Source: Armatimonadota bacterium (GTDB taxonomy: Bacteria; Armatimonadota; Hebobacteria; GCA-020354555; CP070648). From it: a stretch of 33,215 nucleotides of DNA. The notes under the pieces are model-generated. The model did no database searches. It saw only the letters and a program-made list of their open reading frames with translations, and was not told the origin of the DNA. The stretch is taken from contig DATLAK010000168.1 of assembly GCA_035527535.1 (NCBI GenBank), positions 1 through 33,215 of the forward strand. The letters run 5' to 3'. Shown piece by piece: positions 8,256 through 16,766 of the stretch; the stretch's first letter is position 1; every line of letters starts with the position of its first letter. A program made the translations under genes and the position numbers.

Positions 8256-9620
8256 TCAGCCGCCCTGCCCCCGGTCGTCCGCGCGCCGGGAGCTCCGCAC
8301 CCCATGCGCCCGCAGCACCGCCGCGGCGATGCGCAGCTCCTCGTTCTTCGACCGCGCGCGGCGGTCCCGCCGGGCATCGCGCGCCGCCGCCAGCGCCCGG
8401 CCCCAGGCGGGATGGGGGGCGAACCCCTGCGCCAGCAGGTCCTCGCCGCGAAGCAGAGCCTTCATCTCGCGCAGGTGTGTCAGGAACAGCTCACACCGCC
8501 GCCGCGCCCGCGGCGACGAGGTGGCGGCAAGCGCCACCACCGCCTCCAGCGGCAGACCCTCCAGCGCCCGCGCCAGGGCGCTGTTGCGCAGGCGGGCCGC
8601 GGCCAGCGCCCGCCGCGCACGCCCCTGCCGCTCCAGATACGCGCTCAACGCCTGCCGGTGGCGCGCCGTCAGCCGCAGGCGCTCGCTCAACGCGCAACCC
8701 TCCGCGGGTGACAGGGACCGGGCCAGCACCAGCAGGCGCGCCAGGGCGCAGTCAGGATTTGCCCCCGGGCGGCATCGCGAAAACCTCTCGCATATTTCAC
8801 CGGACCGACACAGCGCCGCCGGCGTGTCGGCCTCCACCGCCAGCCCCGGATGCAGGGCTTGCGACACGCCCAGCTTCCCGCACAGGCGCCAGCCCGCGGA
8901 CGCCCGCGGCTCCTCCAGCAACAGCAGCAGCTCCCGCCGCAGGCGCTCCCCGCTGACGCGGTCCATGACTCCGGCCGCCACCGCTTCCCGTGCGAGCCGC
9001 AGCGTCCGGCGCTCAAGGTGAAAGCCAAGTCGCGCGGCATAGCGCGCCGCCCGCAGCAGCCGCGTCGGGTCGTCCACGAAGCTGCGGGCGTGCAGCATGC
9101 GGAGTTGTCGGCGGGAGAGGTCGCGGCCGCCGCCCAAGGGATCGAGCAGCTCCCGCCGGCGCCGGTCGAGGCGGAGGGCCATGGCGTTGATGGTGAAATC
9201 GCGCCGCGCGAGGTCGCCGTCAATATCGCCGGGCGACACCCGGGGCAGTGCGCCCGGACGGGGGTAGGTCTCGCGGCGCGCGGTGGCGACATCTATCGTC
9301 CCCGCCGAGGACGCGATCTTGGAGGTCAGAAAACGCGTCTCCACGGCGCGCGGGGCGCCCAGCTCCCGCGCGAGGGCGCGCGCGAAGGCAATGCCATCGC
9401 CGACCACGCACAGGTCAAGGTCGGGGCTGGGACGGCCCAGCAGCAGGTCGCGGACGCTGCCGCCGATGAGGTAAACCGGCATGCGCAGCCGCCGCGCGAC
9501 GCGGCCGGCGAGACGAAGTTGTCCCTGCCGGTGGCGCGGCAACGACCCGAGCAGAGATGCGAACTCAGGGGCCACACACCCCGATTGCGCGTCAGCCACG
9601 GACACTTCCTTGTTCCCCAC
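8256..9620 (-). CDS. CCA-adding enzyme / poly(A) polymerase family protein
   Basis: A 454-residue class II tRNA nucleotidyltransferase family protein. The catalytic head has GGSVRDLLLG (53-62), the metal-binding pair D67/D69 in PDLDLCV, and RRDFTINAMAL (about 139-149), followed by DPLGG and FVDDPTRLLRAARYAARLGF. The C-terminal ~230 residues form the expected helical body and tail, rich in Arg, Ala and Leu. Members either repair the tRNA 3' CCA end or add only C or only A; this cannot be distinguished by eye. The first codon is GTG at 9620. GTG 9602, with AAGGA just upstream, is an equally plausible start and would drop six poorly conserved residues. It is the first gene of the operon with DUF58 and the transglutaminase. 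Confidence 0.88.
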   Translation of the reverse strand: MGNKEVSVADAQSGCVAPEFASLLGSLPRHRQGQLRLAGRVARRLRMPVYLIGGSVRDLLLGRPSPDLDLCVVGDGIAFARALARELGAPRAVETRFLTSKIASSAGTIDVATARRETYPRPGALPRVSPGDIDGDLARRDFTINAMALRLDRRRRELLDPLGGGRDLSRRQLRMLHARSFVDDPTRLLRAARYAARLGFHLERRTLRLAREAVAAGVMDRVSGERLRRELLLLLEEPRASAGWRLCGKLGVSQALHPGLAVEADTPAALCRSGEICERFSRCRPGANPDCALARLLVLARSLSPAEGCALSERLRLTARHRQALSAYLERQGRARRALAAARLRNSALARALEGLPLEAVVALAATSSPRARRRCELFLTHLREMKALLRGEDLLAQGFAPHPAWGRALAAARDARRDRRARSKNEELRIAAAVLRAHGVRSSRRADDRGQGG

Positions 9621-9689
9621 ACCGCCACTGTGCGTTAGTGATCGAGCTGCGCGACTCCGAGGTTAGTCGTCGCCCCCTGGTTCACGCAC

Positions 9690-10715
9690 TCACTCAAGCC
9701 GCATCATCGGCGGCGACGGGTCGAGCCATTGCTGCGAAGCCTCGGCACCACGCTCGGCATACGCGCGTCCAAACCACTTCCACTCCAGATCGCGCAGAGC
9801 ATAGAGTCGGCGACCGGTCGGGTCACCGTACTGCTCCGCCACCTGCGCCAACGACGGCCCACTTGCCCGCCGCTGGTCATCGCGTTCCCGCCAGGTGCGC
9901 AGGATTTCCTCGCACGCCTCGTTCTCCAGGTAGTCGGCGTTGTTGTCACGCACGCCGATGACGTAGATGAGCTTGCTCTTGGGCGGCAGTTCGTCTGCGA
10001 GAATGGCCTGCATCCATGACGCCTCGGTGCGATAGTGGTCGCGACCAATCCCGTCGCGCAGCGCCGCCGGCAGGGCCTGGAGATCCTGCTCTTCCAGGCG
10101 CTCTTCTTCGCGGTTCGCGGCTCGTCCGAGGTAGTCGCATAGGCTTGGTACTCGCTGCTCGCGCCCCGGGATCGCATCCAGTATCTCCAGGAGTCGCGGC
10201 AATTCCGACAAGGCGGATTTCCGGACGAGTATAAACTCCGAGCGCGCCAAGCCGAGCTCCGCCATGACCTGCGCCATGAGCAGCAGGTATTCGAAGTCCC
10301 CCCGGCGCCGCGCAAAGGAGTCATGGGATTCCCTGGTTCCGTAGAACGAGAGATTGGCCATGCGCAGCCCGACAGACTGCAATGAAGCGAGAAGATGTGC
10401 CAGCTCCTCGCGCGTTCTCAGGCCCAGGCCATTCAGGGGCAGATAATCCCACCCACCCATATCATTGTCGCGCCGGAACGAAATGTAGTCTATGAGCTTT
10501 GGCAGCTCTATGTCATACGAAAAACCTATACCGAACTCAACCCGGAGCTCGCAGCCGGGAACGCCCTGTGCCCACGCGATGAACCGTTCGGCGATGTGCC
10601 TAGCGCGCTCGTAGCTGACAGATACGGGGGCCCTCGGGCCCGCGCTCATGCAACAGTGAAGACAACGGTTGGCGCAAGGAACGCCGTCCCATTCGACAGC
10701 AACGAATTGCCTCAT
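9690..10715 (-). CDS. Uncharacterised radical SAM-like protein
   Basis: This 341-residue protein carries a CxxxCxxC cluster close to its N-terminus (Cys14, Cys18, Cys21 in CANRCLHC). That is the spacing that binds the [4Fe-4S] cluster in radical SAM enzymes. Residues 50-130 (FGIGFSYDIELPKL, WDYLPLNGLGLRT, LRMANLSFYGTRESHD) are consistent with the start of a TIM-barrel. The C-terminal half is charged, has no extra cysteine cluster, and resembles nothing I know. The start ATG 10715 has AAAGGTG about eight bases upstream. It is not tightly coupled to either neighbour. The reaction and substrate are unknown. Confidence 0.7.
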   Translation of the reverse strand: MRQFVAVEWDGVPCANRCLHCCMSAGPRAPVSVSYERARHIAERFIAWAQGVPGCELRVEFGIGFSYDIELPKLIDYISFRRDNDMGGWDYLPLNGLGLRTREELAHLLASLQSVGLRMANLSFYGTRESHDSFARRRGDFEYLLLMAQVMAELGLARSEFILVRKSALSELPRLLEILDAIPGREQRVPSLCDYLGRAANREEERLEEQDLQALPAALRDGIGRDHYRTEASWMQAILADELPPKSKLIYVIGVRDNNADYLENEACEEILRTWRERDDQRRASGPSLAQVAEQYGDPTGRRLYALRDLEWKWFGRAYAERGAEASQQWLDPSPPMMRLE

Positions 10716-10776
10716 CGAGTCACACCTTTCTGGCCGAAGGCAGCCTTACGACCCCCAAATAATGCCCCAGCATCAT

Positions 10777-10850
10777 GTCACCCTGAGCGTCAGCGAAGGG
10801 TCTTGGTAGGATTGTCCGAACCAAGATTCCTCGCTTCGCTCGGAATGAGA
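10777..10850. repeat. Dispersed intergenic repeat (CACCCTGAG...CTCGGAATGA type)
   Basis: The region between lysA and the radical SAM gene holds GTCACCCTGAGCG...GAAGGGTCTTGG and its counterpart CCAAGATTCCTCGC...CTCGGAATGAG, forming an imperfect inverted repeat with CTTGG/CCAAG at its centre. This is a repeat type seen between genes in many bacterial genomes. A degenerate half (TGTCATTCCGAGGGAGCG) appears near 24760. I see nothing else in 10716-10956. Confidence 0.55.
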
Positions 10851-10956
10851 CCCATGCGACCAGGGGTCTCGTCAGACGGTCGAAGTCGAAGGTTTGCCTG
10901 CGGTTGGCCAATCTGCGCAATGCGCCATACAGGCGCACAAGTCTGCGGATGATCCC

Positions 10957-12282
10957 TCAAGACCCCGATCTTCCCTCCAGGCGCGGCGGCATGCGATCTT
11001 GGCGCAGCAGGTCGTCGAGGGTCTCGCGCTCGACAATCACCTCCGCCTCGCCGTCGTGCACCAACACCACCGCCGGCCGCGGCAGCCGGTTGTAGTTGCT
11101 GGCCATGCTGTAGTTGTAGGCGCCCGTGGTCTGCACCGCGATGAGGTCCCCCACCGCCGGCTCCGGCACCTCGATATCCTCGATCAGGGTGTCAGTCTCG
11201 CAGTGCTTGCCGGCGACGGTGACGGTGTGAGTGCGAGGGTGCTGCGCCTTGTTGGCGACGATCGCCTCATACTTGGCGCCGTAGAGCGCCGGCCGCGGGT
11301 TGTCGGATAGGCCGCCATCCACCGAGACGTAGGTGCGAACGCCGGCGATCTCCTTGACCACGCCAACGGTATAGAGAGTAGTGCCGGCCTCTCCCACCAG
11401 CTTTCGTCCCGGCTCCTGGATCAGGCGCGGGAGCGGGAAGCTGCGGAGCCGGCACCGCTCCTTTACCGCGCCGGTAACTGCCGCGGCGTATTCGTCGAGC
11501 GCGGGCGGCTGGTCGCTCTCGCGGTAGCGGACGCCGAGGCCGCCGCCCAGGTCGAGGTCCTCCAGCACCATCCCGTGAGCGTCCCTCACTTCCACGGCGA
11601 AATCCACCATCATCTCCGCCGCCTGGCGGAAAGGCTCAAGCTCCAGGATCTGGGACCCGATGTGGCAATTGATCCCCCGCAGCCTCAGGTTCGGCGCCCT
11701 CCGCGCCGCGGCGACCGCCTCCATGGCCGCGCCCCCCGCCAACGCCAGGCCGAACTTGGTGTCCACTTTCCCGGTCTGGATGTGGGAGTGAGTGTCCGCC
11801 GTCACCCCCGGCGAGACCCGCATCAGCACCTCCAGGGAGGCGCCGCGCTCTTGCGCCACCTCCTGCAGGGCGGCGATCTCCTGCAGGTTGTCAATGCCGA
11901 CCCGCCCCACCCCGTGCGTCACCGCCATCTCCATCTCCTCGCGGGACTTGTTGCTGCCGTGCATGAAGATCTTCTCCGGCGGCACCCCGGCCTTGAGCGC
12001 GGTGTACAGCTCCCCTCCTGAGGACACATCAACTCCCAGGCCCTCCTGATAGACGATACGGCAGACGGCGGCGGTCATGAAGGCCTTGCCGGAAAAGGAA
12101 ACGTGGACTTTCGGGTAGCGAGACTCGAAGGCCCGGCGGTAATCGCGGCAGGTCCGCCGGAGACAGTCTTCGTCCAGCATGTAGAGCGGGGTGCCGAAGC
12201 GCCGCGCCAGCTCCACGGTGTCGCAGCCACCCACCTCCAGGTGGCCGCGATCATTGATCCTCTGCGTCCCCAGCAGCATCAC
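10957..12282 (-). CDS. lysA: Diaminopimelate decarboxylase
   Basis: A PLP-dependent fold-III decarboxylase that converts meso-diaminopimelate to lysine, the last step of lysine synthesis. The 441-residue length is normal. The PLP lysine is Lys66 in VSFSGKAF, a variant of the usual YALKAN. Further family landmarks are GVDVSSGGEL, HGSNKS, VDTKFGL, CHIGSQI, LDLGGGLG, EPGRKLVGEAG and, near the C-terminus, CETDTL with its substrate-binding Cys. The frame begins with GTG ATG (12282, 12279); GAGGTG lies 7 or 10 bases upstream respectively, so either is possible. A strong promoter lies some 240 bases upstream, leaving a long leader. Confidence 0.93.
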   Translation of the reverse strand: MMLLGTQRINDRGHLEVGGCDTVELARRFGTPLYMLDEDCLRRTCRDYRRAFESRYPKVHVSFSGKAFMTAAVCRIVYQEGLGVDVSSGGELYTALKAGVPPEKIFMHGSNKSREEMEMAVTHGVGRVGIDNLQEIAALQEVAQERGASLEVLMRVSPGVTADTHSHIQTGKVDTKFGLALAGGAAMEAVAAARRAPNLRLRGINCHIGSQILELEPFRQAAEMMVDFAVEVRDAHGMVLEDLDLGGGLGVRYRESDQPPALDEYAAAVTGAVKERCRLRSFPLPRLIQEPGRKLVGEAGTTLYTVGVVKEIAGVRTYVSVDGGLSDNPRPALYGAKYEAIVANKAQHPRTHTVTVAGKHCETDTLIEDIEVPEPAVGDLIAVQTTGAYNYSMASNYNRLPRPAVVLVHDGEAEVIVERETLDDLLRQDRMPPRLEGRSGS

Positions 12283-12366
12283 GTTCTCTCACCTCGCTCC
12301 ATCATTTGCCAAGCGCGACCGACCCCGCGCCCGCCGCGCCGTACACGGCCCCCATATAATCCGCGG

Positions 12367-12398
12367 CGCCAGACCGGTCTTCTGCGATCTGGCGCCTC
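12367..12398. repeat. Perfect inverted repeat in the lysA leader
   Basis: GGCGCCAGA and TCTGGCGCC (9 bp, perfect) are separated by 14 bases and lie about 90 bases before lysA, inside its predicted 5' leader. There is no U-tract on either side, so it is not an ordinary intrinsic terminator. It may be a regulatory hairpin or a dispersed palindrome. Confidence 0.5.
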
Positions 12399-12439
12399 AT
12401 CTCTGTGCTATTCCCGGCCCGGCGAGACCAGACGCCGCA

Positions 12440-12505
12440 TCATGCGCGCTTGCGCATGCGCTTAGTCATCTCGCGGCCGGCAGTGCTCAACCCGGGAGTG
12501 GTCAT
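12440..12505 (-). CDS. Possible 21-aa leader ORF upstream of lysA
   Basis: A short ORF begins at ATG 12505, about 12 bases after the transcription start expected from the promoter at 12524-12552, and ends in TKRMRKRA. Two of its last ten codons are Lys and three are Arg. Position and basic tail hint at a lysine-responsive leader peptide ahead of lysA, but the Lys count is low and no terminator/antiterminator pair is visible. It could equally be chance. Confidence 0.25.
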   Translation of the reverse strand: MTTPGLSTAGREMTKRMRKRA

Positions 12506-12523
12506 GGTGCCGCTGGCTCCGGC

Positions 12524-12552
12524 ATTATAGCCTAATCCGTGCCCCTTGGCAA
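12524..12552 (-). promoter_or_regulatory. Strong sigma70-type promoter upstream of lysA
   Basis: On the minus strand, TTGCCA (12552-12547) and a consensus TATAAT (12529-12524) are spaced by exactly 17 bases. It faces lysA, giving a leader of about 235 bases (12283-12517) that contains the short ORF and the inverted repeat. Confidence 0.75.
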
Positions 12553-12654
12553 CGGCTACGCCCACGTCCGGTGGGACTCGGTGATGGGGCGCTCGAATAT
12601 GACTGCGGAGAGTGGAGGGTCGCCCCTCTCGTCCTGTTGTCCCGGTCCCGCCCG

Positions 12655-14493
12655 TCATGCCGGGGGCGGAAACGGCATCTCTATCTCGCGACCCTCTGGG
12701 GCCACAAGCGCGCACCCTTCGGGCGACGCCGTCACTTGCCAGGCCCTGAGCCAGGCGGCGTACTCCTCGGGAGTGCCTTTCCACGGGCCGATCGCGAGCA
12801 CGGCCAACGCCTGCAGCCCCTGGATCGGCTCGGCGCTCTGACTGAGGCCCAACACGCACCAGTCACCACTGAAATTGCTGAGGCGGTGGGAACGGCCCGT
12901 CGTGTCGAGTGCGACGATGCCGAATCCGAAGAGGCGTTCCCCATCGCAGGGATAGAGGATCCAGTCGCAGTTGCTCTGCTCCTCCAGCACCTGACCTCGC
13001 CCGATCTCCTCCCCGCGCCCGAAGATCACCTCCCCCTCCTTGTCCGCTACCAGTAGCAGGCCAGCCCAGGACACGATCCCGGGCACCAACTCTTGAGAGC
13101 AGTCGATCTTGGTGAGACTGAGGAGGTGCTCGCCGTACTTCGCGGCACCATGGACAATTCGGTCCGATGTCGCGTCCTCCGCCTTCTTTGTGAGCGAAGC
13201 CGGGTGCGGTGCCTGAGGAACGGCAAACCCATCACCGTCCTCTGAGAACGTGGTAGGGCGGAACCCGCACAGGTTGAACCAGAAGAACCGATCATCGCTC
13301 CAGAGTTCGATGCCCTGGAGCCCGACGGTGGGTGTCATGTAGCTCAGAGGCTGGATGATGTTGGCGACGGCCGCCATGTCTTTGCCCTTCCGGCACCGCC
13401 GCAGGTAGAGCTTGGAGGAGCGGTACTCGTCCGGGAGCGTCGGCTTGCGGGCGGCCACCTCCGGGCCCAGCCATCGCTTCAGCGCGCAGAGCATGGCGCC
13501 GGTGTGGAGGGCCATCTCTGCGATCTGCTCGGGCGAATCGGCGGCCCCATAGCCCATGTCATAGCGCTCAACTCCAATGTAACGTGGGGCGCGGGGGGAG
13601 TAGACGGCACTGTCCGGCTTCGCATCTCGCACCCACTTGTGGAACAGCGTGCGCGAGAGCCATTCACTGCCCTCGTCTGAAAGCAGCACGGCCGCGCCGC
13701 GGAGGCCGAGCACCAGCTTATCGACACTCTTCCGGCACGGCAGCTTCCACTGGTCCCGGCAGTCCGGCCCCATCAGTTCGAGTGTCGGCTCGTAGATCAG
13801 CATGGGGATCAGGCGGCACATGCCAGCGATGAGGCGCAGCAGGTCCGGCCGGGGCTCGACTTCACACGCTGGCAGTGCCCAAGCGACCGTGTGCGCGTAG
13901 TACGTCATCGACAGTTCGCTAGGGACGTCATGCTCGTCGCACCGGGCGAAGATCGCCTCCGCCTGCGCGCGCGACTCAGCACGCATGCGTTCATCACCCA
14001 GGAGGTAGCCGCATACTCCGAGGTTAGCCGCCCGGAGTAAAGCCGGGTTGACGCGATCATCGGCGGAGAAGTCCCACGAGCCCTCCGCCAACAGACACTC
14101 GCCCAGCGGGCGGAACAGCTCGCGGAGTTGGGCGAGTTGCGACTCCGGCAGGACGCCCTCGGCGGCCCGGTAGCAGTCGAAGAACTCCGAAAGCTCAAAC
14201 AAAGTGCCGTAGGCCGGCCACTGAGGCTGGGGCTTCCCGAGTTCGTGCTCGATCTCCCGCCAGGCTCGGGTTAGGAGTTCTGTCTTGCCGTGGTGCTGCG
14301 AGTGCCGGTCCGCGTATTGGCTGAGGAGCACCGTCAGCGCCATGAAGTGAGCATAGTAAGTCTGGGACGCGAGGGGATGCTCGTCCAGGTACCGCAGCAC
14401 GACAGGCATCAGCCGGTCCACCACGACGGCGACTTCTTCGGGACCTATGGCCGGCGGCGCTGGCGTTGGCGTAATCGCGGTCATGGCTAGCAC
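12655..14493 (-). CDS. Large uncharacterised protein, possibly alpha/alpha-toroid type
   Basis: A 612-residue protein I cannot assign to a named family. The first ~380 residues are helical, with regularly spaced aromatic-rich segments (YYAHFMALTVLLSQY, LFELSEFFDCYRAAEG, MTYYAHTVAWALP, DMGYGAADSPEQIAEMALHTGAM), as in alpha/alpha-barrel polysaccharide lyases and glycoside hydrolases. The remainder looks beta-rich (GIELWSDDRFFWFNLCGFRP, IVSWAGLLLVADKEGEVIFG, RLFGFGIVALDTTGRSHRLSNFSG), as in the C-terminal sandwich of heparinase II/III-like lyases. I see no signal peptide. Start codons GTG 14493 and ATG 14484 are both possible; neither has a convincing ribosome binding site. Function in carbohydrate processing is only a structural guess. 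The 245 bases upstream, to the Nif3-like gene on the other strand, show nothing recognisable. Confidence 0.6.
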   Translation of the reverse strand: MLAMTAITPTPAPPAIGPEEVAVVVDRLMPVVLRYLDEHPLASQTYYAHFMALTVLLSQYADRHSQHHGKTELLTRAWREIEHELGKPQPQWPAYGTLFELSEFFDCYRAAEGVLPESQLAQLRELFRPLGECLLAEGSWDFSADDRVNPALLRAANLGVCGYLLGDERMRAESRAQAEAIFARCDEHDVPSELSMTYYAHTVAWALPACEVEPRPDLLRLIAGMCRLIPMLIYEPTLELMGPDCRDQWKLPCRKSVDKLVLGLRGAAVLLSDEGSEWLSRTLFHKWVRDAKPDSAVYSPRAPRYIGVERYDMGYGAADSPEQIAEMALHTGAMLCALKRWLGPEVAARKPTLPDEYRSSKLYLRRCRKGKDMAAVANIIQPLSYMTPTVGLQGIELWSDDRFFWFNLCGFRPTTFSEDGDGFAVPQAPHPASLTKKAEDATSDRIVHGAAKYGEHLLSLTKIDCSQELVPGIVSWAGLLLVADKEGEVIFGRGEEIGRGQVLEEQSNCDWILYPCDGERLFGFGIVALDTTGRSHRLSNFSGDWCVLGLSQSAEPIQGLQALAVLAIGPWKGTPEEYAAWLRAWQVTASPEGCALVAPEGREIEMPFPPPA

Positions 14494-14738
14494 CGATTCA
14501 GATGGGCACTCCGCAGGGACTATGAAACCCGGTCCTGCCTCTCCCTGTCAAGTGCGGCCTGGGGGCCGGTTCGCGGGTGGCTGGTCATTGAGCCGGCCGT
14601 TCCCTGCAAGGAGCACGGCACGGACGAGGCCGCCCCGCCAATCGAAGTCAGAGGAAGAGAGTCGGACGAGTCCTCGGGGGTTGCACCTCCCGCGGCGTGC
14701 AGGTAAGCGGGGTTCGCCGGTCGTAATGAGGCGCTGAC

Positions 14739-15866
14739 ATGCCCGTCACTTCAGGCGAGATCGTGGAGGCGCTTTTCGCTCACGCTCCGCGCGAGCTGGC
14801 GGAGCCGTGGGATAACATCGGGCTCGTCGTCGGCGATCCGCGCGTGCGGGTGCGCCGCGCGCTGCTGTGCGTGGACGCCACCGAGGAGATCATCGCCGAG
14901 GCGAAGCGCGCACGCGCGCGCCTGGTGGTCGCCCACCACCCGCCGTTCGTCGAGCCCCTCAAACGCGCGCGCGCGGACGAGGGGGAATCCGCCGTCGCCT
15001 GCGCCGCGGCCCGCGCCGGCATCGGCATCTGCGCAATGCACACCAACCTCGACTACGCGCCCGCCGGCCTGTGCGTCGAGCTCGCGCGCGTGGTCGGACT
15101 GGCGGACCTTCGCCCCTTGGCGGCGGCGGGGGCGTCGAGTCTGATCAAGCTGGCGGTGTTCGTGCCGCAGGATCACCTGACGGCGGTGCGCCAGGCGATG
15201 GCGACGGCCGGCGCCGGGCGCATCGGCGGCTACGACGAGTGCAGCTTCGGGGTCGAGGGCGTCGGCACCTATCGTCCGCTGGCCGGCGCCCGGCCGTACG
15301 TGGGCGCCGTCGGCCGGCTGGAGCAGGCGGCGGAGGTGCGCCTGGAGATGGTCGTCCCCCGCACGGCGCTGTCGCGAGTCTTGGCGGCGATGGAGCAGGC
15401 CCATCCCTACGAGGAAGTGGCCTGCGACCTCTACGCGCTGGCCAACCCGTGGCCCAACTCGGCGCGCGGGGCGTTGGGGCGGCTGCCGCGCGCGACCACG
15501 CTGAGCGCCTTCGGGCGGCGGGTGCGGCAAGCCTTGGATGCGACTACGGTGCGCATCGGCGGGGACGCGCGCCGGCGCATTCGCACTGTCGCCGTCGCCA
15601 GCGGCAGCGGCGGCAGCCTGATAGGGGAGGCGGCGGCGGCCGGCGCCGACGCGCTGCTGCTCGGGGAGCTGCGCCACCACGATGCGCTGCGGGCGCGCGC
15701 GCTGGGCCTGGGCCTGATCGAGGCCGGGCACTACGCCACCGAGCGCCCGGCGGTGGAGCTCATGCGCCGCTGGCTGGAAGAGGCATTCGGCGCGCGCATC
15801 GAGATCATCGTCAGCCGCCTTTGCGGCGACCCTTTCGCCTTCGCTCTGAGTCGGCCCCCCGCTTGA
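14739..15866 (+). CDS. Nif3-like dinuclear metal-centre protein (DUF34)
   Basis: A 375-residue member of the Nif3/YbgI family, in the three-domain form with a PII-like insert (about residues 135-230). Expected metal ligands are visible: His66/His67 in VVAHHPPF, His101 and Asp105 in MHTNLDYAPAG, and His331/Glu335 in GHYATE. The family binds two metal ions and forms toroidal hexamers. Its biochemical role is unsettled; some members are annotated as GTP cyclohydrolase I type 2. The insert carries the characteristic HPYEEVACDLY motif. The zinc-ribbon protein downstream is a frequent genomic neighbour of this family. Confidence 0.9.
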   Translation: MPVTSGEIVEALFAHAPRELAEPWDNIGLVVGDPRVRVRRALLCVDATEEIIAEAKRARARLVVAHHPPFVEPLKRARADEGESAVACAAARAGIGICAMHTNLDYAPAGLCVELARVVGLADLRPLAAAGASSLIKLAVFVPQDHLTAVRQAMATAGAGRIGGYDECSFGVEGVGTYRPLAGARPYVGAVGRLEQAAEVRLEMVVPRTALSRVLAAMEQAHPYEEVACDLYALANPWPNSARGALGRLPRATTLSAFGRRVRQALDATTVRIGGDARRRIRTVAVASGSGGSLIGEAAAAGADALLLGELRHHDALRARALGLGLIEAGHYATERPAVELMRRWLEEAFGARIEIIVSRLCGDPFAFALSRPPA

Positions 15867-15992
15867 GCCGGAGGTGATCGCCTGGCTGCCGGCGTGGAAG
15901 GCGTACGCCCCGCGTCGGCGAAGTGGATGGTCGTGCGCGTGGGCGCCACCGCCCCGCGGGCGCGGCGATATCGGGCGAGCGAGGTGCTTCAC

Positions 15993-16766
15993 TTGGCAGA
16001 CGATCTGGAAACCCTCTACGAGGTGCAGCAGTTGGACACGCGCATCCAGGAGCAGGAACGCGAGCGGGAGGCGCTGGAGTCGGGGGCCGAACTGCGCGCG
16101 CACGTCGAGGTCTTGCGCATGGAAACCCAGGCCGCGCGCGACCAGTTGCGTGCCGTCGAGAACGAACTACGTGACACCGAGTTGCAGATCAAGACCCATG
16201 AGGCCAAGCAGCGTGACTTCGAGGGCAAGATGTACAGCGGGCGGGTGCGCAACCCCAAGGAGCTCGACGACATGCAGCGCGAGGTCGAGATGCTGGGCGG
16301 CCTGGTGGACAAGCTCGAGGACCAGGGCCTGAACCTGATGGAGGAAGTCGAGCGGCGCCGCGCCGCCCTCATGCAGCAGGAGGCCGACCTCGAGCAGCGG
16401 ACAGCCGAGCTTGCCACCGTCGAGAAGACGTTCGCGGCCGCCAGCGCGCGCATCGCCGCCGAGATCGAGCGGCTCGCAGCGCAGCGAGCGCAGTTGACGC
16501 CGCGCCTGCCCGCCGCCCTGCTGCGGCGCTACGACGACCTGCGCGCCAAGCGCTCCAACCTCGCTATCGTCAAGCTGAACTCCGACGTCTGCTCCGGCTG
16601 CCGCATCTCCATCCCCCTCGACATCATGCGCCAGGTCAAGCGCGGCGACCGCGCCGTTGCCTGCGAATCCTGCGGGCGCATCCTGTACTGGGACAACGCC
16701 GGCCAGACGCAGCCCCGGCCCCATAGCGCCGCACCTATTTCCGGAGACCACGATGACCTCACGTGA
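15993..16766 (+). CDS. C4-type zinc-ribbon coiled-coil protein (DUF164 family)
   Basis: A 257-residue protein beginning in the family-typical LETLYEVQQLDTRI. A long antiparallel coiled coil follows (about residues 15-165), with the conserved YSGRVRNPKEL turn that lies between the helices. The protein ends in a C4 zinc ribbon with Cys200/Cys203 (CSGC) and Cys224/Cys227 (CESC). The open frame extends further upstream, but TTG 15993 is chosen because GAGGTG at 15981-15986 sits six bases before it and family members start at this point. Relatives are thought to act in RNA or protein metabolism and frequently adjoin Nif3-like genes. Its 3' end overlaps the next gene by 14 bases. Confidence 0.85.
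   Translation: MADDLETLYEVQQLDTRIQEQEREREALESGAELRAHVEVLRMETQAARDQLRAVENELRDTELQIKTHEAKQRDFEGKMYSGRVRNPKELDDMQREVEMLGGLVDKLEDQGLNLMEEVERRRAALMQQEADLEQRTAELATVEKTFAAASARIAAEIERLAAQRAQLTPRLPAALLRRYDDLRAKRSNLAIVKLNSDVCSGCRISIPLDIMRQVKRGDRAVACESCGRILYWDNAGQTQPRPHSAAPISGDHDDLT

Noticed and set aside
12283-12523. Lysine riboswitch ahead of lysA
   Set aside because: The leader shows one strong hairpin only and no recognisable lysine aptamer core.
14751-16103. 450-aa minus-strand ORF opposite the Nif3-like gene
   Set aside because: It has antisense composition, while the plus strand shows all Nif3 metal ligands.
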